A stretch of 64,000 bases of DNA from Chryseobacterium aquifrigidense (GTDB taxonomy: Bacteria > Bacteroidota > Bacteroidia > Flavobacteriales > Weeksellaceae): positions 1,363,096 to 1,427,095 of the forward strand of contig NZ_VFPD01000001.1 of assembly GCF_006716485.1 (NCBI RefSeq). Direction: 5' to 3'. The notes under the pieces are model-generated. The model was not told the DNA's origin. It worked only from the letters and a program-made list of their open reading frames with translations, and did not search any database. Shown here in pieces: positions 1 through 8,336 of the stretch. Every line of letters begins with the position of its first letter. Position 1 is the stretch's first letter. A program made the position numbers and the translations under genes.

Positions 1-763
1 GAATCAGCGTTTCGGATAAAGGATAATCAGCACCCGCATCTTTGGCTAAACGGATGTCTTTCAGCATCAGGTCAAGGGCAAATGCCGGAGCGTACTTATC
101 GGCTGTCAGCAGAGGGGTTTTTACTTTGGTAGCACCGCTTCCACTGGCACTCTCATTGATGATTTCCAGCATATCTGATCTTTCGACCCCTAATTTTCCG
201 GCTAATAAAACTGTTTCTGCAAGTCCCTGATAAATGGCAGACAGAAAATAATTAATCGATAGTTTTCCTGCAATACCTTTTCCGTTTTCACCTAAATGTT
301 TTACAGATTTTCCCATTTTCAAAAGATAGGGCATGGCACGCTGGATATCTTTTTCTTCACCTCCTGCCATAATGATAAGGGTTCCTTCCTGTGCCGGTTG
401 GGTACTGCCTGCTACGGGGGCATCAATAAAAGAAGCCTCTTTTATTTTCAGAGCAGCAGACGTTGCAGCAGATGCTTCCAGAGAAATTGTGCTCATATCT
501 ACAAAGAGTTTCCCCTGAATGTTTAAAGGAATAATTTCTTCATATACTGCTTTTACGGCAGAATCGTTGGTTAACATTGTAAATATGACATCACTGTTTT
601 GAACAAGGTCTTTAACCTGGGTGTAGACTGTCGATTTTTCTTCAAAATCTTTAGCTTTTTCAACAGATCTGTTGTACACTGAAAGTGGAAATCCTGCTTT
701 TTCAATATTCTTTGCCATAGGATGGCCCATATTTCCTAATCCGATGAATCCGATTTTTTCCAT
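1..763 (-). CDS. NAD(P)-dependent beta-hydroxyacid dehydrogenase, 3' end cut by window edge
   Basis: Reading the minus strand from the ATG at 763 gives an open frame of about 254 codons that runs off the left edge. The N-terminus has the Rossmann motif GLGNMGHPMA near residues 8-17. Later segments match the 3-hydroxyisobutyrate dehydrogenase / 6-phosphogluconate dehydrogenase-like family: DAPVAGSTQPA, then GKGIAGKLSINYF, whose Lys is the expected catalytic residue. Family members oxidise beta-hydroxyacids or reduce succinic semialdehyde or glyoxylate with NAD(P)H. The substrate cannot be told from sequence. The first Met is a natural start because the dinucleotide-binding fold begins four residues later. 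About 40 C-terminal residues are probably missing. Confidence 0.85.
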   Translation of the reverse strand, partial: MEKIGFIGLGNMGHPMAKNIEKAGFPLSVYNRSVEKAKDFEEKSTVYTQVKDLVQNSDVIFTMLTNDSAVKAVYEEIIPLNIQGKLFVDMSTISLEASAATSAALKIKEASFIDAPVAGSTQPAQEGTLIIMAGGEEKDIQRAMPYLLKMGKSVKHLGENGKGIAGKLSINYFLSAIYQGLAETVLLAGKLGVERSDMLEIINESASGSGATKVKTPLLTADKYAPAFALDLMLKDIRLAKDAGADYPLSETLI

Positions 764-980
764 TGTCCTGGTTACTATTTTGTTATTAATTAATTTTTTA
801 TGTGATCAATCTCCTGAGTGAAGGGGAGTTTTCTGAGTTCAATTAAAGTATAAATATGTGTGTTTTGCAGCAAAATATCGACCAAACAGTTCTTTTATAA
901 AACTAAGTTTTAATTATATTTTTATCTATAAGCTTTTAAAACCGGATAAACTTTCAGAAATTTGCAGCAAATAAGAAGTA

Positions 981-1607
981 ATGAAGATCGTAGATATAGA
1001 CAACTGGAACAGAAAAGAGCATTTTGAATTTTTTTCTACTATGGCAAGCCCTTATTTTGGATTTACAACAGAGGTGGATTGTACAAAAGCTTACGATACA
1101 GCCAAAAAAAAAGGGTATTCATTTTTTGCCTACTATTTCCACAAATCTATGGTAGCGGTCAATAGAGTGGAGGAGTTGAAGCTTAGAATTGTTGATGGGC
1201 AGGTGATACAGTTTGATACCGTTCATGCCGGCAGTACAATCGGAAGACCGGATGGAACTTTCGGTTTTTCATTCACTCCTTTCTCAGAAGATTTTGAAAC
1301 ATTCAATGCCGCGCTGCAGGAGGAAATAAAAGGAGTACACGAAACCACTGGGTTGAGATTAAGCAACGGAAGGCTGGGAAAAGATCACGTCAGACATACT
1401 ACCATTCCTTGGAATTCTTTCAGTGCGATTTTGCATCCTACAGATTTTAATACAGCAGAATCGGTTCCCAAAATTTCTTTTGGAAGATTCAATATCCGTG
1501 AAGGAAGAAAATATCTTCCGGTCTCTATTGAAGCACATCATGGACTGGCAGACGGAATTCACATAGCCAGATATCTGGAAGAGTTTCAGAAAGAGCTGGA
1601 GCAGTAA
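981..1607 (+). CDS. Chloramphenicol acetyltransferase-like protein (type A CAT fold)
   Basis: This 208-residue protein has the usual length of a classical CAT subunit. The catalytic signature HHxxxDG is present as HHGLADG (His186-Gly192). His187 corresponds to the base that deprotonates the 3-hydroxyl of chloramphenicol, and Asp191 is the structural Asp. The central HAGSTIGRPDGTFGFSFTPF stretch also fits the family. CAT enzymes are cytosolic trimers that transfer acetyl from acetyl-CoA. Many chromosomal homologues in Flavobacteriia have no proven resistance role, so drug inactivation is inferred only. The gene stands alone and ends at a shared convergent terminator. Confidence 0.8.
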   Translation: MKIVDIDNWNRKEHFEFFSTMASPYFGFTTEVDCTKAYDTAKKKGYSFFAYYFHKSMVAVNRVEELKLRIVDGQVIQFDTVHAGSTIGRPDGTFGFSFTPFSEDFETFNAALQEEIKGVHETTGLRLSNGRLGKDHVRHTTIPWNSFSAILHPTDFNTAESVPKISFGRFNIREGRKYLPVSIEAHHGLADGIHIARYLEEFQKELEQ

Positions 1608-1636
1608 TAAAGACCACATTTTAAAACAATTGTAAC

Positions 1637-1661
1637 AAAAGCTGGATTGAATCCGGCTTTT
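1637..1661. terminator. Bidirectional terminator between convergent genes
   Basis: An 11-bp stem with one G-T wobble, AAAAGCTGGAT / ATCCGGCTTTT, surrounds a 3-nt loop. It has A- and T-rich flanks on both sides. It sits between the stops of the CAT-like gene and the convergent Crp-type gene. Confidence 0.7.
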
Positions 1662-1666
1662 GATTA

Positions 1667-2269
1667 TTAATAATAAATCTTCCCGCGTTTTATTTTCAAA
1701 ACCTGATCCTTTTCCATATGTTTTATGGTTCTTATAACTGTTTCTACACATAACCCGGTGAGCGAAGCAAGCTGTTGGCGGGTAAGCGGAATCTGAAAAG
1801 AATAAGGGTTTTTATCATCATGGTAGCTTTTCAGATAATCCATCAGGAGTTTTAGTTTGGAAACAGGATTTTGGAAGGAAAGATTATAAAGCATGATATA
1901 TTTATAATACATTCTTTCAGCGAGACATTGGTAGACATTTAATGAAATTTCAGGGTTATTTTGGATCAGCTTCAGAAAGTTCTGTCCCGGCATTACAAAA
2001 ATACTTGAATCTTCCATGGCAACAGCGTTCATAGGATAAGGCCTGTTGACAAAAAGTAAGGATTCTCCAAAGCTGTGCCCATCTGAGATTATATTTTGGA
2101 TAAACTCTTTCCCGTTTTCTGTATAGTTATTAAGTTTAATTTTACCTTTTTGAATCTGGTAATAATATACTGGTGATTCTTCTTCACGAAAAATAATATC
2201 TTCCGCTTTATAGTCTTTAATTTCGGCTCCAAATGAGATAAGTAAAGTTTCAGTGATCATGGTTGTCAT
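1667..2269 (-). CDS. Crp/Fnr-family transcriptional regulator
   Basis: The 200-residue protein has an N-terminal cyclic-nucleotide-binding-like beta roll (about residues 18-115). Its C-terminal winged helix (about 145-200) contains PLTRQQLASLTGLCVETVIRTIKHMEK, the typical Crp/Fnr recognition helix. There is no N-terminal Cys cluster, so it is not an oxygen-sensing Fnr. The ligand is unknown. It is transcribed away from a 570-bp intergenic region that carries repeated TGTGGTAYC motifs, and two of these lie about 95-110 bp upstream of its start. It could bind them, but that is inference. Confidence 0.88.
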   Translation of the reverse strand: MTTMITETLLISFGAEIKDYKAEDIIFREEESPVYYYQIQKGKIKLNNYTENGKEFIQNIISDGHSFGESLLFVNRPYPMNAVAMEDSSIFVMPGQNFLKLIQNNPEISLNVYQCLAERMYYKYIMLYNLSFQNPVSKLKLLMDYLKSYHDDKNPYSFQIPLTRQQLASLTGLCVETVIRTIKHMEKDQVLKIKRGKIYY

Positions 2270-2842
2270 TTAATTTCATCTAAAATTTTAAATACCGGCT
2301 GCGAATGCTTCAAAATTTTATAATGGTAAAGGAACATCCATTTTATTTATTTCTCCTATAATGTGGTACCATTTGGATACCACATATTTTTAGTTTTTTC
2401 TGATCAATAGGTTGAAAATATTGATTGAGATCATAAAAAGTTAATGGAATAACATACTACATTTACTTCCTATCAAAAGAGGAATGCAAATAATGGGGAA
2501 TAAGCTGATAAAGGCAATTATGATATTTTAGCTCAATATATAACGTGGTATCTATGTGGTACACATATTTAATAAAATTTTAATCATTTTTTCTTTCTTT
2601 GCCTGTATAAAAATGGAAAGAAATTCATATGTGTGATTTTTTTAACATAATCATTCAACAGATGCAGGCTACACACCATAAATTGTTACGTAATATTAAT
2701 TAAAACCTAGAGAATTTTGAATACATAAAAATTATTTTGTTCCCGATATTGATTTAGTAGAACATAAATTGAACAGTGAAAAAAAGAATTTGCACAGATA
2801 CACAAGAGATGTGGTATCTGAAATAAGAGATGAAAAAGTATT
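2270..2842. promoter_or_regulatory. 573-bp intergenic region with five TGTGGTAYC-type motifs
   Basis: There is no credible gene between the Crp-type regulator and the LuxR-like gene. The region holds TGTGGTACC at 2362-2370 with an inverted partner GATACCACA at 2376-2384. It also holds CGTGGTATC at 2544-2552, TGTGGTACA at 2555-2563 (11 bp later, same face of the helix), and TGTGGTATC at 2810-2818, just before the LuxR-like start. Repeated short motifs in a long AT-rich spacer suggest operator sites for one of the two flanking regulators. The motif is seen directly; the function is inferred. Confidence 0.5.
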
Positions 2843-3184
2843 ATGAAAAATAGAAAACCTGAAACTAATTTAGAGGATTTAACCCAAAAGATTCTTGTAC
2901 AAGACGAAATAATGGCATTGGCCAAAGCAAATTCTCCTCGTCTCTTGAATAAATTCAGATTGGTTTATCCCGATTTTTTTAAAAAGTTATCTGATATACA
3001 GCCTTCCCTTAAAAACTCTGAACTGATCTTTTGTATTTACCTTAAGCTCAATATGACTACTAAGGAAATTGCAACCTATATTTTTGTTACGCCAAAAGCA
3101 ATACAAAACAGGAAAAACAGGATTAGAAAAAAACTGAATATTCCTTCTGAATTTGATATCTATAAATGGTTTAATGAAATTTAA
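2843..3184 (+). CDS. Small LuxR-type helix-turn-helix protein
   Basis: The 113-residue protein has no N-terminal receiver or TPR domain. The C-terminal half (about residues 50-105) looks like a LuxR/GerE HTH: LKNSELIFCIYLKLNMTTKE, then IATYIFVTPKAIQNRKNRIRKKL. This matches the DNA-binding end of the TPR-LuxR regulators common in Flavobacteriia. The first 45 residues may be a remnant of the helical linker, so the gene may be a stand-alone HTH or a decayed larger regulator. A TGTGGTATC motif ends 25 bp before the start codon, which makes autoregulation possible. Confidence 0.6.
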   Translation: MKNRKPETNLEDLTQKILVQDEIMALAKANSPRLLNKFRLVYPDFFKKLSDIQPSLKNSELIFCIYLKLNMTTKEIATYIFVTPKAIQNRKNRIRKKLNIPSEFDIYKWFNEI

Positions 3185-3201
3185 ACCATTTTTTTCTGTT
3201 T

Positions 3202-3933
3202 TTATATTTCTACAATGGCTTTATCCAGATCATGATACAAAAGAATTTTCCAGCTCTTCTCTCTTGCTTCCTTTTCCCATTTAAGTCTTAATTCCATTGC
3301 TTTTCGGCCATCAAAATCACTTTTATAGGCCAGGTGGTATTTTAAATAAGAAGCCTGCGGAAGATCATCAGCTCCATAGAAAGCCGTTTCCTCATTTTCG
3401 CTGATCCAGAATACCTGCATAAAAGGAGTGTGTCCGCCTACCACTTCATAAGATATCTTATCAGTAATTTGTCCTTTGTCTTCATTCATCCATGTAATAT
3501 TCGGGAGCTGAATCAGTTTTTCCAATATCTCAAAGTCAAAAGAAGGATTGCCTTTATTTTCCATGGCAAAATCAAATTCACGTTTCTGGATATAAATCTG
3601 AGCATTTGAGAAGGTGGCTTCGAAACCATTTTCTGTAAGGGTTACCGCACCTTCAATATGATCTTTATGAAGATGGGACAACAATAACTTGGTGATTTGC
3701 TCAGGACGAATATTTTCTCTCTCAAGAATTTCTGAAACCACCGTTTTTCTGGAGTCGTTTTTCCAGCCGATCCCGGCATCCAAAAGGATATAATCATTTT
3801 CCGTAATAATAAGAAAAGGCTGCACAGACATTTTGATACCTCCAACGGTATCAAAATTTTCTTCTGTTAAAAGCGTAAAATCTTTGGTTTTGCTTGCCGA
3901 AAAATTGCCTTCTTTAAGTGGAATAATTTTCAT
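3202..3933 (-). CDS. MBL-fold metallo-hydrolase
   Basis: The metal-binding HxHxDH motif is present as HLHKDH (residues 87-92 from this start). It is followed by GGHTPFMQVFW and FYGADDLPQASYLKYH, which supply further His and Asp ligands. The fold is the metallo-beta-lactamase superfamily of the lactonase / glyoxalase II type; the substrate is unknown. I chose the ATG at 3933 because the protein then begins MKIIPLKEGNF, directly before the first beta strand, with AAGGAAA 8 nt upstream. An in-frame ATG at 3978 would add 15 residues of low family likelihood. Confidence 0.8.
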   Translation of the reverse strand: MKIIPLKEGNFSASKTKDFTLLTEENFDTVGGIKMSVQPFLIITENDYILLDAGIGWKNDSRKTVVSEILERENIRPEQITKLLLSHLHKDHIEGAVTLTENGFEATFSNAQIYIQKREFDFAMENKGNPSFDFEILEKLIQLPNITWMNEDKGQITDKISYEVVGGHTPFMQVFWISENEETAFYGADDLPQASYLKYHLAYKSDFDGRKAMELRLKWEKEAREKSWKILLYHDLDKAIVEI

Positions 3934-4103
3934 GCTGCAAATTTCCTTAATATTTCTAATATTCGAAAAGTTTTTCATCGATATATATGATCAATAAAAA
4001 CAATGAAACAGGAGATGTCTGAAATCATTCTACTTAGCGTATCATCATCTATCATTCATAAATAGATAAAGAAGGAAGGCAGATTATTTATTTTTTTAAT
4101 GAT

Positions 4104-4111
4104 TATCTTTG
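4104..4111 (+). promoter_or_regulatory. -7 box TATCTTTG upstream of MFS gene
   Basis: TATCTTTG matches the Bacteroidota -7 consensus TAnnTTTG. Transcription would begin near 4115 and leave a leader of about 65 nt before the MFS start at 4180. No convincing -33 TTG partner is seen. Confidence 0.45.
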
Positions 4112-4179
4112 ATCTCTTAAAAATCTGACGGTCATCTGCGGTCGGATCATTTTTCAATTCAAATAAAACTTTATACGCA

Positions 4180-5376
4180 ATGCAGGAGAGTTCTTCCCAT
4201 GGTATTTCCCGGACTGTTATCTGGCTTATGGCCGTTATTTCCGGACTTGTAGTGGCCAATAATTATTATAATCAGCCTTTACTGGCACTTATTTCAGAAG
4301 AATTGCACGTTTCTGAGAGTGCGGCAAGTAAAATATCTGTACTGACTCAGATTGGCTACGCATCAGGATTGTTGCTGATTGTTCCGTTGGGAGATAAATT
4401 CTTCCGTAAGAAACTGATTTTAATTGATTTGTTTCTGGTTTTCGGATCCCTTTTATGGATGACTTTTGCCACTCAATTGTGGATGCTATATGCAGCAAGC
4501 TTATTGATTGGAGCAACATCAGTCATTCCACAGCTTTTTGTTCCTATTGCAGCAGAACTTTCATCAGATAAAGAAAAATCTTCCAACATCGGATTGGTCA
4601 TGTCCGGATTATTATTGGGAATTCTTCTATCCCGTTTTGTGGGAGGGATTGTAGGAGAAGTCTGGGGCTGGAGAGCAATGTTTGGAATTGCTGCAGGACT
4701 GATGATTCTTGTTTGGCTAGCGGTTTATAAAATGCTTCCGGAAATGTCACCTAATTTTAAAGGAACCTACAAAGAGCTGATGCGTTCCGTGGCTCAACTT
4801 GCCAAAACACAACCTGTTCTTCAGCTTGCATCTTTCCGTGGAGCTATGGCATTCGGGTCAATGTGTGCTTTGTTTACCACATTGGTTTTCCATATGGAGA
4901 AACCTCCTTTTAATGCAGGGTCTTCCGTTGTAGGAAGTTTTGGATTGGCAGGAGCGGTAGGAGCTTTAGCTGCGGCCAAAGTGGGAAAATTGCAAAAGTA
5001 TCTGGATATTAACCGTATTATATTGTATTCTTTACTGATCGTTATAGGAAGCTGGGGTTTTACCTATTTTGCTGGAGAAACCTATTGGGGACTGATTGTC
5101 GGGGTGATTCTTGTCGATCTGGGAGTACAATCGAGCCATATTATGAATCAGACCAATTATTTCCTGATTAAGTCCAATGCGGTGAACCGACTGAATACGG
5201 TGTACATGGTATCTTATTTTATCGGAGGATCCCTGGGAACCTGGCTGGCTTCTATTGCCTGGCAAAAGGCTCAGTGGACAGGCGTGTGCTTCGTAGGAAC
5301 TGTATTTGGGGTATTGGCTCTAATCGCTCATATTTTGTTTTCAAAAAGGGTTAATAAGGCAAACACAGAGATGTAA
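4180..5376 (+). CDS. MFS transporter (12 TM, sugar-efflux / drug-exporter type)
   Basis: A 398-residue polytopic inner-membrane protein of Major Facilitator Superfamily length. The first helix contains VIWLMAVISGLVVANNYYNQ, and the NYYNQPLL motif is typical of the MFS group often annotated as AraJ/YfiS-like exporters. The loop 2-3 motif appears as GDKFFRKKL. A long hydrophilic central loop (about residues 190-210) separates the two six-helix halves. The substrate is unknown. It is a single gene that ends in a strong terminator shared with the convergent HxlR gene. Confidence 0.87.
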   Translation: MQESSSHGISRTVIWLMAVISGLVVANNYYNQPLLALISEELHVSESAASKISVLTQIGYASGLLLIVPLGDKFFRKKLILIDLFLVFGSLLWMTFATQLWMLYAASLLIGATSVIPQLFVPIAAELSSDKEKSSNIGLVMSGLLLGILLSRFVGGIVGEVWGWRAMFGIAAGLMILVWLAVYKMLPEMSPNFKGTYKELMRSVAQLAKTQPVLQLASFRGAMAFGSMCALFTTLVFHMEKPPFNAGSSVVGSFGLAGAVGALAAAKVGKLQKYLDINRIILYSLLIVIGSWGFTYFAGETYWGLIVGVILVDLGVQSSHIMNQTNYFLIKSNAVNRLNTVYMVSYFIGGSLGTWLASIAWQKAQWTGVCFVGTVFGVLALIAHILFSKRVNKANTEM

Positions 5377-5399
5377 ATTTTTATATTTTTGACTAGCTG

Positions 5400-5438
5400 A
5401 AGAAGGGGGATTTTATCAAAGATAAAATCCCCCTTCTT
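5400..5438. terminator. Strong bidirectional terminator
   Basis: A perfect 18-bp stem (5400-5417 / 5421-5438) has a 3-nt AAA loop, a GGGGG/CCCCC core and a T-rich tail in both directions. It separates the MFS and HxlR genes. Confidence 0.88.
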
Positions 5439-5452
5439 TTATTTTCAAATCT

Positions 5453-5830
5453 TTACTCTTCCATTGTTTCCAGGGTCTGCATCATTTCCCTATGTTTTCC
5501 TCCCCATTCATCAAGCTGTTTCCAGATCGGAATCAACTCTCTGGCAATAGCTGTAAGTTCATAATCAACTCTGGGTGGAACTTCAGCATGAACTGTTCTC
5601 TTTACTAAGCTTTCCTTTTCCAACTCTCTCAGCTGAAGGGTAAGCATTCTTTCCGTTATTCCTGAAATAGAGTTTCTGAGTTCGCTAAAGCGTAATTTTC
5701 CGTCTTTTAATTTATTTAAAATAATCAGTTTCCATCGTCCTCCGATTTTACACACTGCATAACTCAGGTCGCATCCCTGTATATACTGTCTGTTGATATT
5801 ATTGGTTGAATTTTCTTTTATCTTACCCAT
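5453..5830 (-). CDS. HxlR-family transcriptional regulator
   Basis: The 125-residue winged-helix protein carries the family signature: CDLSYAVCKIGGRWKLIILN, then KLRFSELRNSISGITERMLT and a wing containing VHAEVPPRVDYELT. Cys20 and Cys27, in the segment before the HTH, could give redox or electrophile sensitivity as in HypR/YodB relatives; that is inference. The gene is divergent from the esterase/MFS pair at 5988-8090, and HxlR genes usually control the adjacent divergent unit. Two palindromes lie in the shared promoter region. Confidence 0.9.
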   Translation of the reverse strand: MGKIKENSTNNINRQYIQGCDLSYAVCKIGGRWKLIILNKLKDGKLRFSELRNSISGITERMLTLQLRELEKESLVKRTVHAEVPPRVDYELTAIARELIPIWKQLDEWGGKHREMMQTLETMEE

Positions 5831-5832
5831 TA

Positions 5833-5882
5833 CTTACAAATTTGTTAGTACCATACATTTAGCTGTATACAATGCAAATGTA
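5833..5882. promoter_or_regulatory. Candidate HxlR operators
   Basis: ACAAATTTGT (5836-5845) is a perfect palindrome, extended by CT/AG at 5833-5848, 5 bp upstream of the hxlR-like start codon. A second inverted repeat, TACATTT-N15-AAATGTA, spans 5854-5882. Both lie in the divergent spacer between the regulator and the esterase/MFS genes. Confidence 0.4.
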
Positions 5883-5987
5883 AGGTTTGAGATTTAATTT
5901 TGTTCAACAAAACAGAAAATATACTGCAATAGAAGAACAATAGCGCTCATGTTCTCTGCAGGCACAATAACTTAAATCAAAATAGAA

Positions 5988-6917
5988 ATGCAATTAACGC
6001 CTAAGATAACACAGATTTTAAATCATTTAGAAACAATACAACCTTTCAATCCTCAGGACTCCTTAGATGGTGCAAGAAAATTTCTTGAAACCATGTCTCT
6101 TCAGCTTAGTGGGAAGAAAGAAGCTGTAGCTGTCATTGAGGAACTGCATATTCCACAGGAAAATCATCAGATTCCTGTCAGGATTTATCGTCCCAAAGGA
6201 AAAGAAATTCAACAATCATCGGCTATTATTTACATTCATGGAGGCTGGTTTATCGCTGGAGGTTATGAAACACACGACGCTGTAGTTCGTAAATTGGCTA
6301 ATAAAACCGGATCTGTGGTTATTTTTATAGATTATCGTCTTGCTCCGGAACATCCTTTTCCTGCAGGTTTAAATGATTCTCTTGACAGCATAAAATGGGT
6401 CATAGAAAATGCAGAATCTTTAGGAATTGATCCTGATAAAATAGGAATTATAGGGGATAGTGCTGGTGCAGCATTGGCTACGGCGGTGTCTACCCAAATA
6501 GGAAAGCACCTGAAGTTTCAGGTATTAATTTATCCTGCAGTAGATAATCAACTCAATTCAAAGACATGGGAAACTTATGAAAACGGTCCTGTTCTTAATA
6601 AGCAGGGTGGTATTGAAGCATGGGCTGGCTATCTTCCTGAAGAGGAGAAAGAGAATCCATTGGCGATTCCTGTCTTAATAAAAGCATTTAAAGAAACTCC
6701 ATCCACTTTTATCATTCTGGCAGAACATGATCCATTGCTGGATGATGGCAAACAGCTTTCTGAAAATATGAAAAATGCAGGAGTTGACATTACAATAAGC
6801 TTTTACAAAGACATGGTTCACGGTTTTATGCATATGGGCGAACTCCTGGAAGAAGTACAGTCAGCAGTGGATGAAATGGCGGCTTTTGCTCATCAAAACT
6901 TAAAATCCGGCGAATAA
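5988..6917 (+). CDS. Alpha/beta hydrolase, HSL-type esterase
   Basis: The 309-residue protein has the hormone-sensitive-lipase motifs: oxyanion-hole HGGW at 84-87 and the nucleophile elbow GDSAG with Ser158. Asp248 (EHDPL) and His278 (VHGF) complete the triad. YRLAPEHPFPAG is also family-typical. Such enzymes are cytosolic carboxylesterases for short acyl esters. No signal peptide is seen. Six bases separate it from the downstream MFS gene, so the two form an operon that is probably controlled by the divergent HxlR regulator. Confidence 0.9.
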   Translation: MQLTPKITQILNHLETIQPFNPQDSLDGARKFLETMSLQLSGKKEAVAVIEELHIPQENHQIPVRIYRPKGKEIQQSSAIIYIHGGWFIAGGYETHDAVVRKLANKTGSVVIFIDYRLAPEHPFPAGLNDSLDSIKWVIENAESLGIDPDKIGIIGDSAGAALATAVSTQIGKHLKFQVLIYPAVDNQLNSKTWETYENGPVLNKQGGIEAWAGYLPEEEKENPLAIPVLIKAFKETPSTFIILAEHDPLLDDGKQLSENMKNAGVDITISFYKDMVHGFMHMGELLEEVQSAVDEMAAFAHQNLKSGE

Positions 6918-6923
6918 AGTATC

Positions 6924-8090
6924 ATGAAGAAATATGCATATATTGGATGTCTGGGTTTTATAGCTGTTATTACGACAGAATTTGGTGTTATCGGAATTCT
7001 TCCGCAAATTGCTGAACATTATAAAATCAGTATAGATAAAGCAGGGTATCTTTTGAGTGCTTTTGCCTTAATTATTGCGCTTACAGGACCTTTTATGACC
7101 TTACTCACATCTGGTTTTGACCGTAAAAAAATAATGCTTACTGCTATTTTCATGTTTCTGATTACAGGATTTGTATCTTCTTTTTCACCACCTTTCTGGC
7201 TGTTGATGCTGGTTAGGATTTTACCTGCATTTCTTCAGCCTGTCTATATTGCAACCGCATTATCCGTAGCGATATCTCAAGCAGATCAACGAAAAAAGAA
7301 CGAATTGATGGGGATTGTATTTAATGGAGTAGCCATTGCGATGGTAACCACAGTTCCTTTTGCCACATGGATTGCGGGAATTGCTTCCTGGGAATATTCA
7401 TTTATGATACAGACTGTAGTTAGTTTGATTGCATTAGTTGTTATTTATTTCCTTCTTCCTGCAATGCCTGTAAAAGAGAAGAAATCCTATGGAAAGCAGA
7501 TCAGGATATTGAAACAGCCGCCCTTTATTTTGAGTACGCTGACTAATTTTTTCATGATTACAGCATGGTTTTCTACTTACAGCTATTTTGCAGATTATCT
7601 CAATAAAGCCAAGGGAATGGATACTTCAATGGTAAGTTATATGCTACTGCTTTTTGGAATTATCGGGGTATTGGCCAATGGAGTAGCCGGAAAAATGCTT
7701 AATAAAAATGTGGCAGGTACAACTGCTGTTTTCCTTTCCGGAACTATTGTTGTGCCTGTTCTTCTTTATTTTTCTGATGGAAATGTATGGGCAACGGTAG
7801 CAGTTATCGGAATCTGGGGATTCCTATATTCGCCAAGCTTTTTAAATGCATCCACGTATATGATTTCTTCAGCACCGGATTCACTGGAATTTGCCAACAG
7901 CCTTGCTACCTCATTCGGAAATCTGGGGGTGACGGTGGGAACTACAATCGGAGGATGGGTAATCGTTACAGAAGGAGTAGAGTATATTCCATGGATAGGC
8001 CTTGTTTTTGGACTACTTGCATTTCTTATGATGGCATTAAAAGGGATGTTAGAAAAGCGCAGTCAGGTACTTTCCACCTGTCATAATTAA
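6924..8090 (+). CDS. MFS transporter (AraJ/DHA1-like exporter)
   Basis: The 388-residue protein has twelve predicted membrane helices. The first reads YIGCLGFIAVITTEFGVIGI, and the TEFGVIGILPQIA motif is characteristic of DHA1 exporters such as AraJ, SotB and chloramphenicol-efflux relatives. The loop after helix 2 contains SGFDRKKIML. It is the second gene of the HxlR-linked esterase/MFS operon. The pair could detoxify a small ester or quinone-like compound by hydrolysis and export, but the substrate is unknown. Confidence 0.87.
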   Translation: MKKYAYIGCLGFIAVITTEFGVIGILPQIAEHYKISIDKAGYLLSAFALIIALTGPFMTLLTSGFDRKKIMLTAIFMFLITGFVSSFSPPFWLLMLVRILPAFLQPVYIATALSVAISQADQRKKNELMGIVFNGVAIAMVTTVPFATWIAGIASWEYSFMIQTVVSLIALVVIYFLLPAMPVKEKKSYGKQIRILKQPPFILSTLTNFFMITAWFSTYSYFADYLNKAKGMDTSMVSYMLLLFGIIGVLANGVAGKMLNKNVAGTTAVFLSGTIVVPVLLYFSDGNVWATVAVIGIWGFLYSPSFLNASTYMISSAPDSLEFANSLATSFGNLGVTVGTTIGGWVIVTEGVEYIPWIGLVFGLLAFLMMALKGMLEKRSQVLSTCHN

Positions 8091-8134
8091 AATGTAATAA
8101 TTTTTGTTACATTAAATAAATTGTAGTAACTTTG
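8091..8134 (+). promoter_or_regulatory. Promoter with overlapping inverted repeat, long leader
   Basis: TTTTTG (8101-8106) and TAACTTTG (8127-8134), 20 nt apart, match the Bacteroidota -33/-7 pattern. An inverted repeat AATGTAA / TTACATT (8091-8097 / 8107-8113) surrounds the -33 element and could be an operator or the upstream gene's weak terminator. Transcription from here would leave a leader of about 195 nt before the gene at 8337. Confidence 0.5.
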
Positions 8135-8336
8135 TACCATTAATTTGAAACTTGTTTAAACATTTATTTTCGGAATAGTAAGAATGTATTAAGTTGTTGA
8201 GAATATTAAGATAAGCTTCGCTTAAGGCTTAAAAGTCAGAATGATTCATCTTAACTATACTTTATCTCTTAAATCAATTCTTAATGGTTTTAATATTTTT
8301 TAAGTTTAAACAATTTCTTGATTTAAAATAAATACA

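Noticed and set aside
981..1607. Horizontally acquired antibiotic-resistance gene
   Set aside because: Base composition is like its neighbours and there is no insertion sequence or integron nearby. It is better seen as a chromosomal CAT homologue.
1359..1751. Minus-strand open frame of 130 codons
   Set aside because: It overlaps the CAT-like gene and the Crp-type gene in another frame, and its composition is Cys/Phe/Ser-rich like an antisense shadow.
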